Origin: Prorocentrum cordatum
Lineage: Eukaryota; Sar; Dinophyceae; Prorocentrales; Prorocentraceae
Direction: 5' to 3'
NCBI GenBank assembly: GCA_963575745.1
Contig: CAUYUJ010020278.1
Coordinates: 33,501-97,500 of the forward strand
DNA: 64,000 bases
The notes below the pieces were generated by a model. That model was not told the DNA's origin, did not search any database, and saw only the letters and a program-made list of their open reading frames with translations. The position numbers and the translations under genes are program-made. Shown piece by piece: positions 40,512-49,849 of the stretch; position 1 is the stretch's first letter, and every line of letters starts with the position of its first letter.

Positions 40512-40902
40512 CCACCTCACGAGTATAATGAAGCGACGTGCTGGCAGAACAGGGCGGAGGCGCACCGCGAAGGAGGACGTGCCTTTCAAAGAGAGGCGCG
40601 TCAGGGCGACGTCGGCGTGGATGGCATTCACTGGCCTCAATCGGACGCCTGGCGTTCGACCAGGCACGGAGGAGCACAAGCGTGACATGAAGAGGCTCGG
40701 CGCCATTTGGCGGGGCATGGATGCAGCTGCGCGCGCAGTGTACCAGAACGTTGTCGACGAGAGCATCGCCAGGGAGAAGATCTCGCAGGCGACCGCTCTC
40801 CCGCCCCTTCACGAGGGGAGGGCGTTCCAGCGCCGCGTCCGACGACGCCGAGCTTCGGACGCCATCTCCTCGATCGAAAATCACAGGTGTACAGCGATGT
40901 AA
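40512..40902 (+). CDS. C-terminal exon with HMG-box-like domain
   Basis: Reads HLTSIMKRRAGRTGRRRTAK, EDVPFKERRVRAT, then SAWMAFTGLNRTPGVRPGTE, EHKRDMKRLGAIWRGMDAAA and RAVYQNVVDES, and ends in a basic tail before the stop at 40900. HMG boxes have a first-helix pattern SAF/SAWxxF and a last-helix pattern LGxxWxxMxxxxRxxYxxxA; both are present with normal spacing (about 50 residues). They bend DNA and bind the minor groove. The first residues repeat the end of the previous exon across the poly-T tract, so the native protein probably contains that block once. The start given is the duplicate boundary, not a known splice site. Confidence 0.6.
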
Positions 40903-42004
40903 ATGTGTAAAGACGGCTGCGCCGATATGAATTCAATCAGTCTTGCCATTGCGTGAGCCCCGTGGGGTTTTCTGACTTAGGACCTAGGGGTTCCTCAGGG
41001 CAATCGAGCATTCTGGTACACGTCTTGGGTTTCAGTCTGAGTCAGCTCAGTCAGTCAGTCAGTCATCAACGCCTGAGGCCATCACCGCCCCCCCCCCCCA
41101 TCAGACGCTCACGCGAAGAATTCTAACTTGTGCGTTCCTGTGCTTACAAATCGTGCCCAAATCGGCTCTTCACGAGCCCTGGTGGCCAACGCTCGGTGTC
41201 TGCCTTTTCGGGGGTCATTCCGAAGGCTCGCGCAATTTGGAAAGGGCGCCCCTCCCACGGCATCCGGAACCGTAACGCAGCATTGGCCAGGTGCGTGGAC
41301 CCCCATAGACCCCCCCTCACTTAAGCCAGGTGCGTCACCAGCCAGTGCGCCGCGTGCTCTCAGGATCAGGGCTGCATGTGCTTGTTCAAGGGGCTGGGGC
41401 CAGCGAAAGCACCAACGCAACAATAGTGACTGGCGTCGCAGCTTGCGATGGGGGGCCCAGGGACCAATATCTAGCGGGCCCAGCGGGATCCAGGAATCCA
41501 GGCACAGGCGCAGTCTAGTCTAGCTAACTTGGCGGATTTGGGAACAGTGCAAGTGCAAGTGAAGTGGAGGTGGTATCCCTATTGGCATGAGGTTCGAGGT
41601 GTCAAGCTCGGGGTTGGTCAGGGGCTCACCCCCATAGCCGCAGAACCAAATCCTTGGCCCTCTTCCCCACGTCGCACTCCTCCTCCTCCTCCTCCTCGTT
41701 CAGCCGCCCGCGTAGCCCAATGGCGTCCGTCCCATGCGGACCCTTTACTCCTGTTCCTGCCTCTCGTCTCCCCTTCCTCCTCCCTCTGCCCACTTCCTCC
41801 CACCTCCATTTTTCAGAGTCGCGACGTCGCGATGGCCTGAAGGGCCCACCATGCAAACGCGTCGTCATCCCCCCTCCACCCCGTGGGTGGTGGGGGGCTT
41901 GAATGCAACCAAGGCACATGTAACATAATAAGTAACAAGTGCATCGTAACACGTGGGGCTCCAAGGTTCTGGGAGAGTGGAGCTCGTCTGGATTGCCCTG
42001 GACT
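40903..42004. other. no gene recognised
   Basis: Contains (TCAG)n at about 41040-41070, a C-run near 41090 and short CTCCTCC runs. No frame with convincing content. Confidence 0.4.
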
Positions 42005-42005
42005 T

Positions 42006-42128
42006 GGTTTGAAGCCGTCGCTGGTTAACGTGCGTGACACAGATGTGGACATCGCGCGTGAAGCCCGCCGCCTATTCTCCTATGATCCTGAACCAGTGCC
42101 GAACGGAGTCTCGGTTGCTGCGGAGCAG
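42006..42128 (+). CDS. exon of zinc-finger gene (first recognisable)
   Basis: Reads SLVNVRDTDVDIAREARRLF, SYDPEPVPNGVSVAAEQ and then meets GTGTGT (donor at 42129). Splicing to 42672 is in phase (543-bp GT-AG intron). The 5-prime limit is unknown. Confidence 0.4.
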
Positions 42129-42671
42129 GTGTGTTGCTTGTCTGGCTTGTGCCCGCAGGATTATTATTACGACTACGTGAGAGCAGGAGCTTCGCCAGCT
42201 AAAGTGGCCTCGGCGACAGGGCATCTTGCTGTCTCGCACCCTCCCCCCCTGCTAACATTGACAGTGTGGTCCCTGGGGCTGGGTTTCCTTGAGAAGGCCT
42301 CGCGCCATGTCTCGGGCTACTGTAGTATGAAGATAGGCATGGTGGGTCCAACCGTAAGGTTTAGGAAGCATCAAGCAGGCATGGTAGGGGGAGGGCGGAC
42401 TGACGGAAATACACGACGAGGGTGCCACCTACTCTCACACCTTGCGCTGCTCTTCGCACGTGTCCAATAGGGTGATAACCGAACGCAACAATACAATGGC
42501 GCGTCTTATGCTGAGTCCCAAAACAAAAGGGGGGAGCGAACGTGTTTAGGCACGGGGGGAGGGGGCTCGGCAGCAAGATGGCCGTCGTCGTGCCGCTCAG
42601 GGGCCAAGAACTTGCACGCCCACTTGGCCAGCAGAGGTGTAAAGCACGTAGCATTGCCGTTGCATTTGCAG

Positions 42672-42769
42672 TTGGAGGCTGCTGGTGTCGAAGTAAATGT
42701 GGTCCTCACTTTCAAGTTTGGTGCAGGGGAGTTTTTTCGCCGTCTCCAGGGTCAAGACGTTCCCAAGTG
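42672..42769 (+). CDS. exon of zinc-finger gene
   Basis: Lies between an acceptor GCATTTGCAG (ending 42671) and a donor GTAACT (42770). Reads LEAAGVEVNVVLTFKFGAGE, FFRRLQGQDVPK and two bases of a Trp codon. The next exon at 42837 completes the Trp codon and continues in frame, so the 67-bp intron 42770-42836 (GTAACT ... GCTGAG) is well supported. Confidence 0.55.
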
Positions 42770-42836
42770 GTAACTGGGGGCTTGAAAGACATTGCCAGGG
42801 GAAGCTCGTAACATTACCATTCCATCGCTTGCTGAG

Positions 42837-43659
42837 GGAATTCCTTTTGGAAGCTCGTGTAAACAATGATGGCCGCCCAGTTGTCCTTGCGAAGCTCACG
42901 GCCAGCAAATTGCTCAAAGCCCCCCGTGAAAATGGCATCGAGTTTGCATATCGACTTGGGGAGTTCTTCAGCGTAGATTTGGATCTTGTCAAAACCCGCA
43001 AGGTTGGGGCCAAAAAAGTTGACGAGCCCAAGCAGTGGATGCCATTTGGAATGAGCCTGGAAACAACAAGTCCTACCCTGCCACATGGTCCTGATACTTG
43101 TCTTGCGGGTGGTCTTGGGCACGGGGGTGCGCCCACCGCTGAAGTTGGAGTGGATGTCGAGTCCGATGCATCAGACCTTGGAGGCGAATCAATCCGTCCT
43201 GAGATGTCAGCGGCTGAGGCCACCGAGGGGTCGTCGTCTGAGCCTGAGCCCGATGATGAGCCAGGCGCCCCTCCTCCGCCTCCGCTGCCGCCGCCCCCTG
43301 CCCCCCCTGCGGGGCCCGAGGCCCCTAGACCGCACGGCGAAGCAGGCTTGATTGGATACGGCAAAGCCCCCACCAATCGAGCCGTGTGCGGGGTCTGCGG
43401 AGAAGGGATTCCCAAGGGCATGTGGCGCGTGGAGCACCGCATGACAGATACTGCGAGTGCAGATGCGATGTGGAGCGTCAGGCGAGTCCACCTGCATTGC
43501 GTTCCCTCTCTGCCTGAGCGCTTGAAGCGAGCTAACTTTTTGGTTGCCCAGGATTGGTCGAACAGGCCAGGGCTCGGAAGGGAAGAGCAGGAGTTCCTTG
43601 ACGAGCTTGCAGATTTGCTCAGGGAGGGGCACCATGCAGCTGCATCCTCTGGAGGCTAG
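42837..43659 (+). CDS. exon with C-terminal PARP-type zinc finger
   Basis: About 274 codons. The N-terminal part is globular (EFLLEARVNNDGRPVVLAKL, TASKLLKAPRENGIEFAYRL). The middle is an acidic Ser/Pro/Glu linker with a PPPPPLPPPPAPPAGP run (likely disordered). The C-terminal part reads NRAVCGVCGEGIPKGMWRVE, HRM, then about 15 residues, then VRRVHLHCV. C-x2-C, then IxKGxxR, then about 24 residues, then H-x2-C, is the PARP-type finger pattern. Such fingers read DNA breaks or unusual DNA ends. No catalytic PARP domain is present. It ends at a TAG at 43657. It sits downstream of the HMG-box gene on the same strand. Confidence 0.6.
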
Positions 43660-43859
43660 CATTTTTCCCATATGATGGAGGCGGGAGGGAGAGGGGAGAC
43701 GGGAGGGAGACAAGTGAAATCGTGGAGGGCCTCGATATTCTCAGACTTCTGTGCGACCCTCGGGCCAGGCGTCGGCACGGGGGGCCGCGTGCGCTGTTTA
43801 TGGGCCAACTTGATTTGCACCGCTCAGCTGAGCGAATTTCAAGGGGTCCCAGGGAGTCC

Positions 43860-43998
43860 CACGGGGCCTGGCAGGCTCCTGAACAAGCTCCTGAACAAAT
43901 TTTGTTCAGGAGATGCCTCCTGAACACTGTGTTTTTGGGGTTCCTGAACAAAATTTGTTCAGGAGCCCCCTCCTGAACACGCGTTTGTTCAGGAGCCT
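43860..43998. repeat. cluster of TCCTGAACAAA / TTTGTTCAGGA palindromes
   Basis: Seven occurrences of CTCCTGAACA or its complement in ~130 bp, forming nested hairpins (for example CTCCTGAACAAATTTTGTTC then AGGAG at about 43885-43910; TCCTGAACAAAATTTGTTCA then GGA at about 43941-43965). Confidence 0.85.
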
Positions 43999-44398
43999 CG
44001 GTGGTGCATGGCTGATTTGCACGGCCTGCGGCGGGAGCTTGGGAGGTGCAAATCGAGTTGGTGTTCGCGTCACTGGTTGGTGCATTCGCGGCATTCGCGT
44101 AGCCTCTTAATTTGTTGGCGCCCGCCGTCTGCATGAAAATGTAAGCACGTTCTCGAAGTGACGTTCCCATTAGCCCCGCAGTCTAACATGGGCACGCTGC
44201 TTGCTACATCGCGGTGGTCGTGGACGTAGGGGGTTCCAACGAGCCTGAATGTGAAGGGGTAATTGGAAATAACTGTTGTACCGTGGTGAGGAGTCCGAGT
44301 AGGAGCCGCAGCCCCTAGGCCAGTTCCAGGGGCATATGGTTGGCTCAAGGCTCGAGGCTCTCGATGCCGACATCTTTCCCGCGTTTACAGTGTAACAC
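43999..44398. other. no gene recognised
   Basis: Unique sequence; nothing convincing. Confidence 0.4.
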
Positions 44399-44695
44399 AT
44401 GGCTCCCAAGGCTCGGCGCCCGCCGCCGCTGACTGCGCCTCGCGTGCAGGCCATCATGGGGGTCTTGACTCCAGGCCAGCAGAGGTTCCTCACGAGGGTG
44501 CTCAGCAACAGCAGCCATGTGTTCCACAGGTTTCTGAGCCTCAAGCGCAGGTTCAACAAGATCAAGCGTCAGATTCAGAGGATCAGAGAGCTAGCGTACA
44601 ACACCCTCGATGCCGATTCTCAGCTCAGCGACCAGCAGGAAGCGCTTGCGATTCAAGATGATGAGCCAGAGGAGAGCAGCTCACCCTCTTTCTGA
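44399..44695 (+). CDS. small basic protein or exon, 98 codons
   Basis: Starts MAPKARRPPPLTAPRVQAIM and continues LTPGQQRFLTRVLSNSSHVF, then a strongly basic helix RRFNKIKRQIQRIRELAYNT and an acidic Ser-rich end. The pattern (short Pro-rich lead, basic amphipathic helix, acidic tail) fits a small DNA- or RNA-binding protein or the first exon of a larger one. No family recognised. The ATG context follows an untranslated stretch with several stops, so the start is plausible. Confidence 0.4.
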   Translation: MAPKARRPPPLTAPRVQAIMGVLTPGQQRFLTRVLSNSSHVFHRFLSLKRRFNKIKRQIQRIRELAYNTLDADSQLSDQQEALAIQDDEPEESSSPSF

Positions 44696-44699
44696 GTAG

Positions 44700-45440
44700 A
44701 TGCGTGATGCATCGCTCGGCTCAGCAGTCTCAGCCTGTGCAGTTTCTTGGCGTGCAGGCGTGCAGGCAGTGCAGGCAGTGCAGTCGCGCCGCCACTTGCT
44801 CAGTCTCTCAGCCTGCTGCTCAGTTTCCTGGCCCAGCGGCCCGCAGCCTAGGCAACCTGCGCCGCGTCAGTTTCAGGATCATGTTGAACACAGTCCGCTC
44901 TTGAGCCACAGCGGGGAAATCGCAGGATCGACGGAGCTCCACCCACTCTCCGAGACTCCCTTAACTCTTAACTCCTCCCCCTCCTCCTCCTCCTCATCCG
45001 CCCCCCTCTTCCTCCTTCTTCTCCTCCTCCTCCTCCTCCCCAGGGCCTTTTCGTGTCAGCTGTGCGTCGCTTTGCCGAGGGCGCATCGGCGCATTGCCCT
45101 CCTCCTCCTGCCCTGCACTTGGTCGAAGAAACGGTTGCATGGTCCTTCGGGCTCTTTGGGCGAGTGGGGGAGTTAACGAACTCTTTCGAGATGTCTGCAA
45201 GCTGCAAACCTTAGGGCCATGGGCAACGGGAAACCGAGTCCCAGCATGAAAATTCAGAGCCTTTAAGAGCCTCAGGGATCTTAAGTGCCTCGACGTGGTC
45301 TCCTGTAACACCAAGTGCCCTTGGGGTCTCAGTGCGCGCGGGCCAGAAGGCCCTTAAGGCGAGGGGCAGTGGGCCCTGAGGGCCTCGAAAGAAAGAACGA
45401 CAACTCTAGTGAACGTTCAGGGCCCCCGACGGCTCCAGGT
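44700..45440. repeat. no gene; GCAGGCAGT repeats and a TCC tract
   Basis: GTGCAGGCAGTGCAGGCAGT repeat at about 44755-44785 and CTCCTCC tracts at about 44970-45040. The rest is unique. Confidence 0.6.
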
Positions 45441-45445
45441 CCTGT

Positions 45446-45467
45446 TCTGTAGCCATTTTGGCTCGAG
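45446..45467 (+). other. relic dinoflagellate spliced leader (DinoSL)
   Basis: The 22 positions read T-C-T-G followed by TAGCCATTTTGGCTCGAG. Compared with the known dinoflagellate spliced leader (which ends CCGTAGCCATTTTGGCTCAAG), only two of 22 positions differ. The leader is normally added to mRNA by trans-splicing and is absent from genomic gene copies, so its presence 111 bp upstream of an ATG indicates that the downstream sequence passed through an mRNA and was reinserted. Confidence 0.88.
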
Positions 45468-45578
45468 GCATTTCTGGCGCTTGGGTGCGCTGGGCTCCTC
45501 AGTCCTCGAGTCTCCCCGAGCGACGGGCCGCCGTCGGCAGGCAGCCTGGCAGCTGGCAGCCTGGCGCCATCTTGCACG

Positions 45579-46682
45579 ATGGGCAAGTCCGCGGCTGGTG
45601 GCAAAAAGGCCGTCGCCAAGCACAGCATCAAGAAGAAGGTCACCTGGGCAGAGGAGATCTTGGCAGCGCCGCCCAGGACTTGCGAGGCATGTAAGCAGAC
45701 GTCCCAGGACATGGACAGGCACGGGGACGGGACGCGCCGCGTGAAGTGGAGCAAAGCCGAGAGGAGCCGCACCACGGGAGAGGTGTACCTGACAGGCAGC
45801 GAGTGCTACCTCTGCTTCGACATGCGCAGGCGCTTCTTCGACGGCTGCAGCTTCGAGACCTTGCAGGCGCAGAGGAAGGATTGCCCGTCTCTCGATGCTC
45901 GCTGCGAGGCGCTCAGGAAGGACAGGTGCACAAAGGCTGGGGAGTTCTCGCATCAAGAGAAGAAGCCAGTGGAGCAGTGGGTGGCCGAGCTGGAGTCTGA
46001 GTTCTGCGAGGCCTACGAAGAAGGTGCCTTCTACACTCTCCAGCAGTTCTGCAAGGCCCACAAGATCAAGTGCGTCGACGGCGACGCAGACGACACCTTG
46101 ACGAGGAGGATTCGCAAGACGTGGCCCGACATTGAGATCTCTCGGGACGCACGTTTGAAATCGGTGGGTGTCTGGTACGTCAACGACCCGAACCCGAACA
46201 GGGGCAACTACAAGTTTCGCAGGGGCGTCAAGAGCGAGGTGCAGTTGCAGAAGCGACAGAAGCCCGTGGACGATGAGCATGCAGCCGAGGCGATCACCGA
46301 CATCAAGAAGGCCAAGAGGATTCGAGGTATGGCCCCTGCCGCAGCTGGACATGTCGGCGGTCGCGCGCGGGACGTCGACTACGACGTCGCGATGCTCAGC
46401 GACGTGAGTTCCGACGACGGCGAGCAGCGCGCCCAGCTCCAGGACGAGGAGGACTCAGAGGAGGGGGAGGCTGCGTCTGCAATCTGCAGTGGTGGAGGTG
46501 CCGCTGGAGGCCGGGCTGCGTCGGCGGCGGCGACGCCGCGCTCGAAGTGCAGCTTGCCCCCGAGCAACACCGTCGAGCCGATCGATGAGGATGGCGAGTC
46601 CGACGGCGACTGCCGCCGCCCTCCACGCAGCGGGCGCCCTGAGGCACAAGCCTGGCGAAACCTCAACTACCTGTGGGAGTAG
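45579..46682 (+). CDS. zinc-finger protein of unknown function, 5-prime coding block
   Basis: First ATG of quality after the spliced-leader relic: MGKSAAGGKKAVAKHSIKKK, VTWAEEILAAPPRTCEACKQ. Two CxxC pairs (CEAC, then about 36 residues later CYLC in GSECYLCFDMRRRFF) form a probable zinc module. Next come DARCEALRKDRCTKAGEFSH, a helical region (VEQWVAELESEFCEAYEEGA, FYTLQQFCKAHKIK) and ARLKSVGVWYVNDPNPNRGN. After about codon 275 the frame becomes acidic and low in complexity. It may end as a 367-residue protein here. Alternatively it may splice at GTGAGT (46404) to 46984, which is in phase and would fuse it to the next block. I favour a multi-exon gene continuing to 49845 but cannot prove the splice. 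Confidence 0.65.
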   Translation: MGKSAAGGKKAVAKHSIKKKVTWAEEILAAPPRTCEACKQTSQDMDRHGDGTRRVKWSKAERSRTTGEVYLTGSECYLCFDMRRRFFDGCSFETLQAQRKDCPSLDARCEALRKDRCTKAGEFSHQEKKPVEQWVAELESEFCEAYEEGAFYTLQQFCKAHKIKCVDGDADDTLTRRIRKTWPDIEISRDARLKSVGVWYVNDPNPNRGNYKFRRGVKSEVQLQKRQKPVDDEHAAEAITDIKKAKRIRGMAPAAAGHVGGRARDVDYDVAMLSDVSSDDGEQRAQLQDEEDSEEGEAASAICSGGGAAGGRAASAAATPRSKCSLPPSNTVEPIDEDGESDGDCRRPPRSGRPEAQAWRNLNYLWE

Positions 46683-46983
46683 GGTGAGGGGGTATGGTGG
46701 TCTTCCGTCGTCTTCTCGTCCTCCGCTTGTCGGATTCCCTCCCCTCTTCCTTCCAGGGGCGGGATGACTGCGTGTTGAGGTTTCCGTGCTGGTCTTGCCA
46801 AGGGAAGGGGTGGGCCTCTCGACGGCCCGACCCTTGCCATAGATCAGCGTGGAGATGCACGCGCATTCATGCCGCCCCCGACGAAGCGAATGAGGATGAG
46901 GGATGAGGGAGAGAAGAAGATGTCGGAGGACCGCTATGCCCCCCCCCCGTTCCAGGGCAGGGTGAGTTTCGGCTGGCCCTTAG

Positions 46984-48294
46984 GTCGGCAGCGCCGCTGC
47001 TCGCAAGAAGGGCAAGCCCACGCCGCAGGAGTCCGCCACTCAGAGGTTTGAGAAGGTCATGGAGAGGGCTCGTGAGCACCATTCGGCAGAGAAGGAGTGG
47101 ACGCAGCGCCCGAAGAGCAGGATCCACGATGCCACCGTCAACGCATTGGCCAAATCCGCCCGCGAGATGGCCAGGTTCACTGGAGACGATGATTGCTCAG
47201 CGAAGTCGGAACAAGCAGGGATGGTGATCAAGGAGATCTCGGCCAGGCGTATCTTCTTCGAGGAGATCAGGGGCAAGACCGTGGACGTGGCAAAGCGGAC
47301 CATCACCAGCGCGGAGCACCAGGTTATGGTCGGTTGTTCTGTGAGCTTAAGGTCGCAGATCATCCAGCAAGCCTGCTTCACGCTAGCGACGAGCGAACCG
47401 CCACTCATGATCAAGTTTGCCATGTGCCCCCGAGCTCCTGCTCCCGAGGGCGATTCTCAACCAGTTGAGTGGCCTCGCGTCGAGACTCTGTGCCTCGGGC
47501 TGCTGTGGGAGACCGCGTCGTGCAAGGCTGACGCCATCGTGGCGGACTCGCTGGCGGTGCGAACTCAGGCTGGCCTTGTGACCGACATGGTGGAGCGAAT
47601 CGTCATCGAGAGTCCGAGCGAGGCGACGGTGCTGAAGAGGATTGCCGACGTCAAGGAGTACTTGGGCAAGGAGTTCCAGCCTTTCGACTTCAGCGTGTGT
47701 GACGACGCGCGGGAACCTTTCACGAAGGCCAGTCTCTTCGAGCAGCCCTACATGGACGTGTCCGCTCTCGTCGTCGCAGGCGACGTGTTGACGTGCATTC
47801 GTGAGGCGAAGCCTGTGGCAGGGGCTTTGCGCAAGATGTCCAGAATGATGCTCTCCAAGATCGACGCAGTTTCGACGCGTGTACGGAATCTAGCTACCGC
47901 TGCAGGGGTGAGGGCACTCTCGAACAGCAACGTCATGAAAATCGCGTGGGATCACCTGGTCGAGCTGCTCGCCTCAGATGGCAACCTCGCCAATGCAGAT
48001 AGCGTGAAGGAGGCTGCGGCGGCTGCCAGCCAGTTCAAGGAGAAGGTCTTGAGTATCGCCACGGGCTTGAAGGAGCCCAGCGGCAAGAGCGAGGATGCCT
48101 ACAACGCCGTCGTGGACGTTTGCCAGGAGGAGCAGCAAGATATCTCAATGAAATTTTGCGCCACGTGCATCGTGAATGCAGACCCGAGTGACTTCGAGGA
48201 TACGGTCTACGCGGAGAACATGAACATGGCCAAGGTGGTGAACGCGTTCATGTGCAATACGTTGATGAGCTGGTTCAGCGTGGAGGATCTCCAG
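46984..48294 (+). CDS. second coding block of the spliced-leader-tagged gene
   Basis: About 437 codons, open and free of low complexity. It begins after an acceptor (GGCTGGCCCTTAG) as VGSAAARKKGKPTPQESATQ, RFEKVMERAREHHSAEKEWT. It is largely helical: HDATVNALAKSAREMARFTG, FSVCDDAREPFTKASLFEQP, AWDHLVELLASDGN. No family is recognised. At the 3-prime end NTLMSWFSVEDLQ is followed by GCGAGC, a GC-type donor typical of dinoflagellates. The intron 48295-48544 (250 bp, GC...CAG) joins in phase to LEGKLSRALHCEVEDDTWDE. Read without splicing, the frame would stop at 48340 after a Pro run. Confidence 0.65.
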
Positions 48295-48544
48295 GCGAGC
48301 TGCCAACCTATTCACGTCGCTGCTCCCCCCCCCCCGTCCTGAAGGGATGGGCCCCCCAAGGGGGCCGCTAAATCTGGTCTTGAGGTCGACTGTCGGCTGA
48401 CCGCTGGTCTTTCCGATGGGGTCCTCGGTCCGACTCGACTCTGCATCCCCCTCTTCCACCCTAATCGGGCGGCCTGGAATTTCGATGGGGTTCGGGCGGG
48501 AGGGAGGGGATGGAGGTCATGCGACTGACGTGATAGTTTGTCAG

Positions 48545-49230
48545 CTCGAGGGGAAACTATCACGCGCCCTGCACTGCGAGGTTGAGGATGACACGTGGGA
48601 CGAGCTCTACTGGGTTGGAAACGTCTTGGAGTACTGCGCCCACTTCGCGCCGAAGTCCCAGGCCCTCCAGAGCACACGCAAGAAGATGATCCTCACGCAC
48701 CACGTCAAGAGTCTGCTGATGGCGACTTCCACGGTCACGGAGGACTGCGCGACGGGGCTCAGGGAGTGGGTGAAGGCTCACTTGATGGACTCGGGCCTGA
48801 AGCCAGCTGCTGACCAGGAGGTGAACGACATCTTGGGCGACAGCTTCATGACCTTCTTGCACAAACTGAACCACGCTTGGGCTGGAGTCCAGGTGGCCAC
48901 CCCCTTGATGTCCTACGTCCGACGCGTCGTGCACTCGCCGTTCTGTTCTGACGCATTCTTGTCCGTTGCGAAGGAGTTCGAGAGCAAAGTGCCTGATGGT
49001 GTGAAGGCGCTCTTGGTGTCAGCACGGAGCATGAAAGCCCTGGAGAGATCGTTCGGCTGGGTCAAAGACGGCAGACAGATCGGCATGATCGAATTGACGA
49101 CCGCCCTCATGGACGCGATCACCGTCACGAACGACGTTCGCGAGCTGGAGTCGCTCGGGAAGCATGAGAATGAGCTGATCAGGGCGCGGAGGCTTGCGCT
49201 CCGCGACCTCACCAAGCCCGACGTGGAGGA
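48545..49230 (+). CDS. third coding block of the same gene
   Basis: About 226 codons in phase after the GC-AG intron: LEGKLSRALHCEVEDDTWDE, LYWVGNVLEYCAHFAPKSQ, WVKAHLMDSGLKPAADQEVN, FVKDG-type loops and a C-terminal helix NELIRARRLALRDLTKPDVE. Mostly alpha-helical, no family recognised. At about 49225-49233 (GAGGAAGAATCC) the frame changes: the continuation IQQFLDKCSGLEEALNKWSF is one base off, consistent with a two-base GA gain or a one-base loss. Confidence 0.6.
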
Positions 49231-49233
49231 AGA

Positions 49234-49845
49234 ATCCAGCAGTTCTTGGACAAGTGCAGCGGCTTGGAGGAAGCCTTGAACAAGTGGTCGTTCAAGGGGG
49301 AGCTCGCGTTTCTCACCTCGGACGGCAACGACTCGGCATGGGCGGCGATGATCAGACGTTTCGAGACGTTCATTGCCACGACGCCCACATCCGAGCGCAT
49401 ATGTGAGTTCCTGGTCTCCAACGTCTCCATGCTCAAGTGGGCTGACGACAAGGAGATAAGTGTGGTTCGGTCTCTCAGTGAGTACAGTGCGAATCGCTCG
49501 TCGCTTGCTTTGAAGCTTGGTAGTGCTTTGTCGGAGATGGTGCTGGCTAACTGCATCAATGCTGCGCCTGCGTGTGCTCTCCAGCGTTCGTTGGAGCTGA
49601 CTGCGGGCATCCTGCCCAAGCGTTTCAATGCGAAGCTCCAGGATTTGAATCAGGCCTTGCAGGATCGGGTTGCAGCCGTCCTTGCCAGGCCGCCAGACAC
49701 CAGCGGCGAGAAGTCTCACATCAGTGTTGGTGGTACCGACTTCTCGAGTATCGCAGGAGGCAGTGCTGGCCCGTCGAAGTCGACAGCTGCCCCTGCAAGC
49801 GACAGGCCGACCCTTAAGAAGAAGGGCTCGCAGGCGCTGCAATAG
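49234..49845 (+). CDS. C-terminal coding block, frame-shifted relative to the previous
   Basis: About 204 codons: IQQFLDKCSGLEEALNKWSF, AAMIRRFETFIATTPTSERI, NVSMLKWADDKEISVVRSL, FNAKLQDLNQALQDRVAAVL. It ends in a Ser/Ala/Lys-rich tail and a TAG at 49843. It overlaps the previous frame by a few bases and clearly continues the same helical protein. No poly-A run follows within 150 bp. The frameshift at the junction means this copy may be a pseudogene, or the assembly has a local error. Confidence 0.6.
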   Translation: MQQFLDKCSGLEEALNKWSFKGELAFLTSDGNDSAWAAMIRRFETFIATTPTSERICEFLVSNVSMLKWADDKEISVVRSLSEYSANRSSLALKLGSALSEMVLANCINAAPACALQRSLELTAGILPKRFNAKLQDLNQALQDRVAAVLARPPDTSGEKSHISVGGTDFSSIAGGSAGPSKSTAAPASDRPTLKKKGSQALQ

Positions 49846-49849
49846 ATCG

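Noticed and set aside
46869-46983. A separate small gene start with a 22-bp intron (GTGAGT ... CTTAG at 46962-46983) joining in phase to 46984
   Set aside because: The join is in phase, but 22 bp is below any intron size that I would accept; the donor at 46404 with the same acceptor is more credible.
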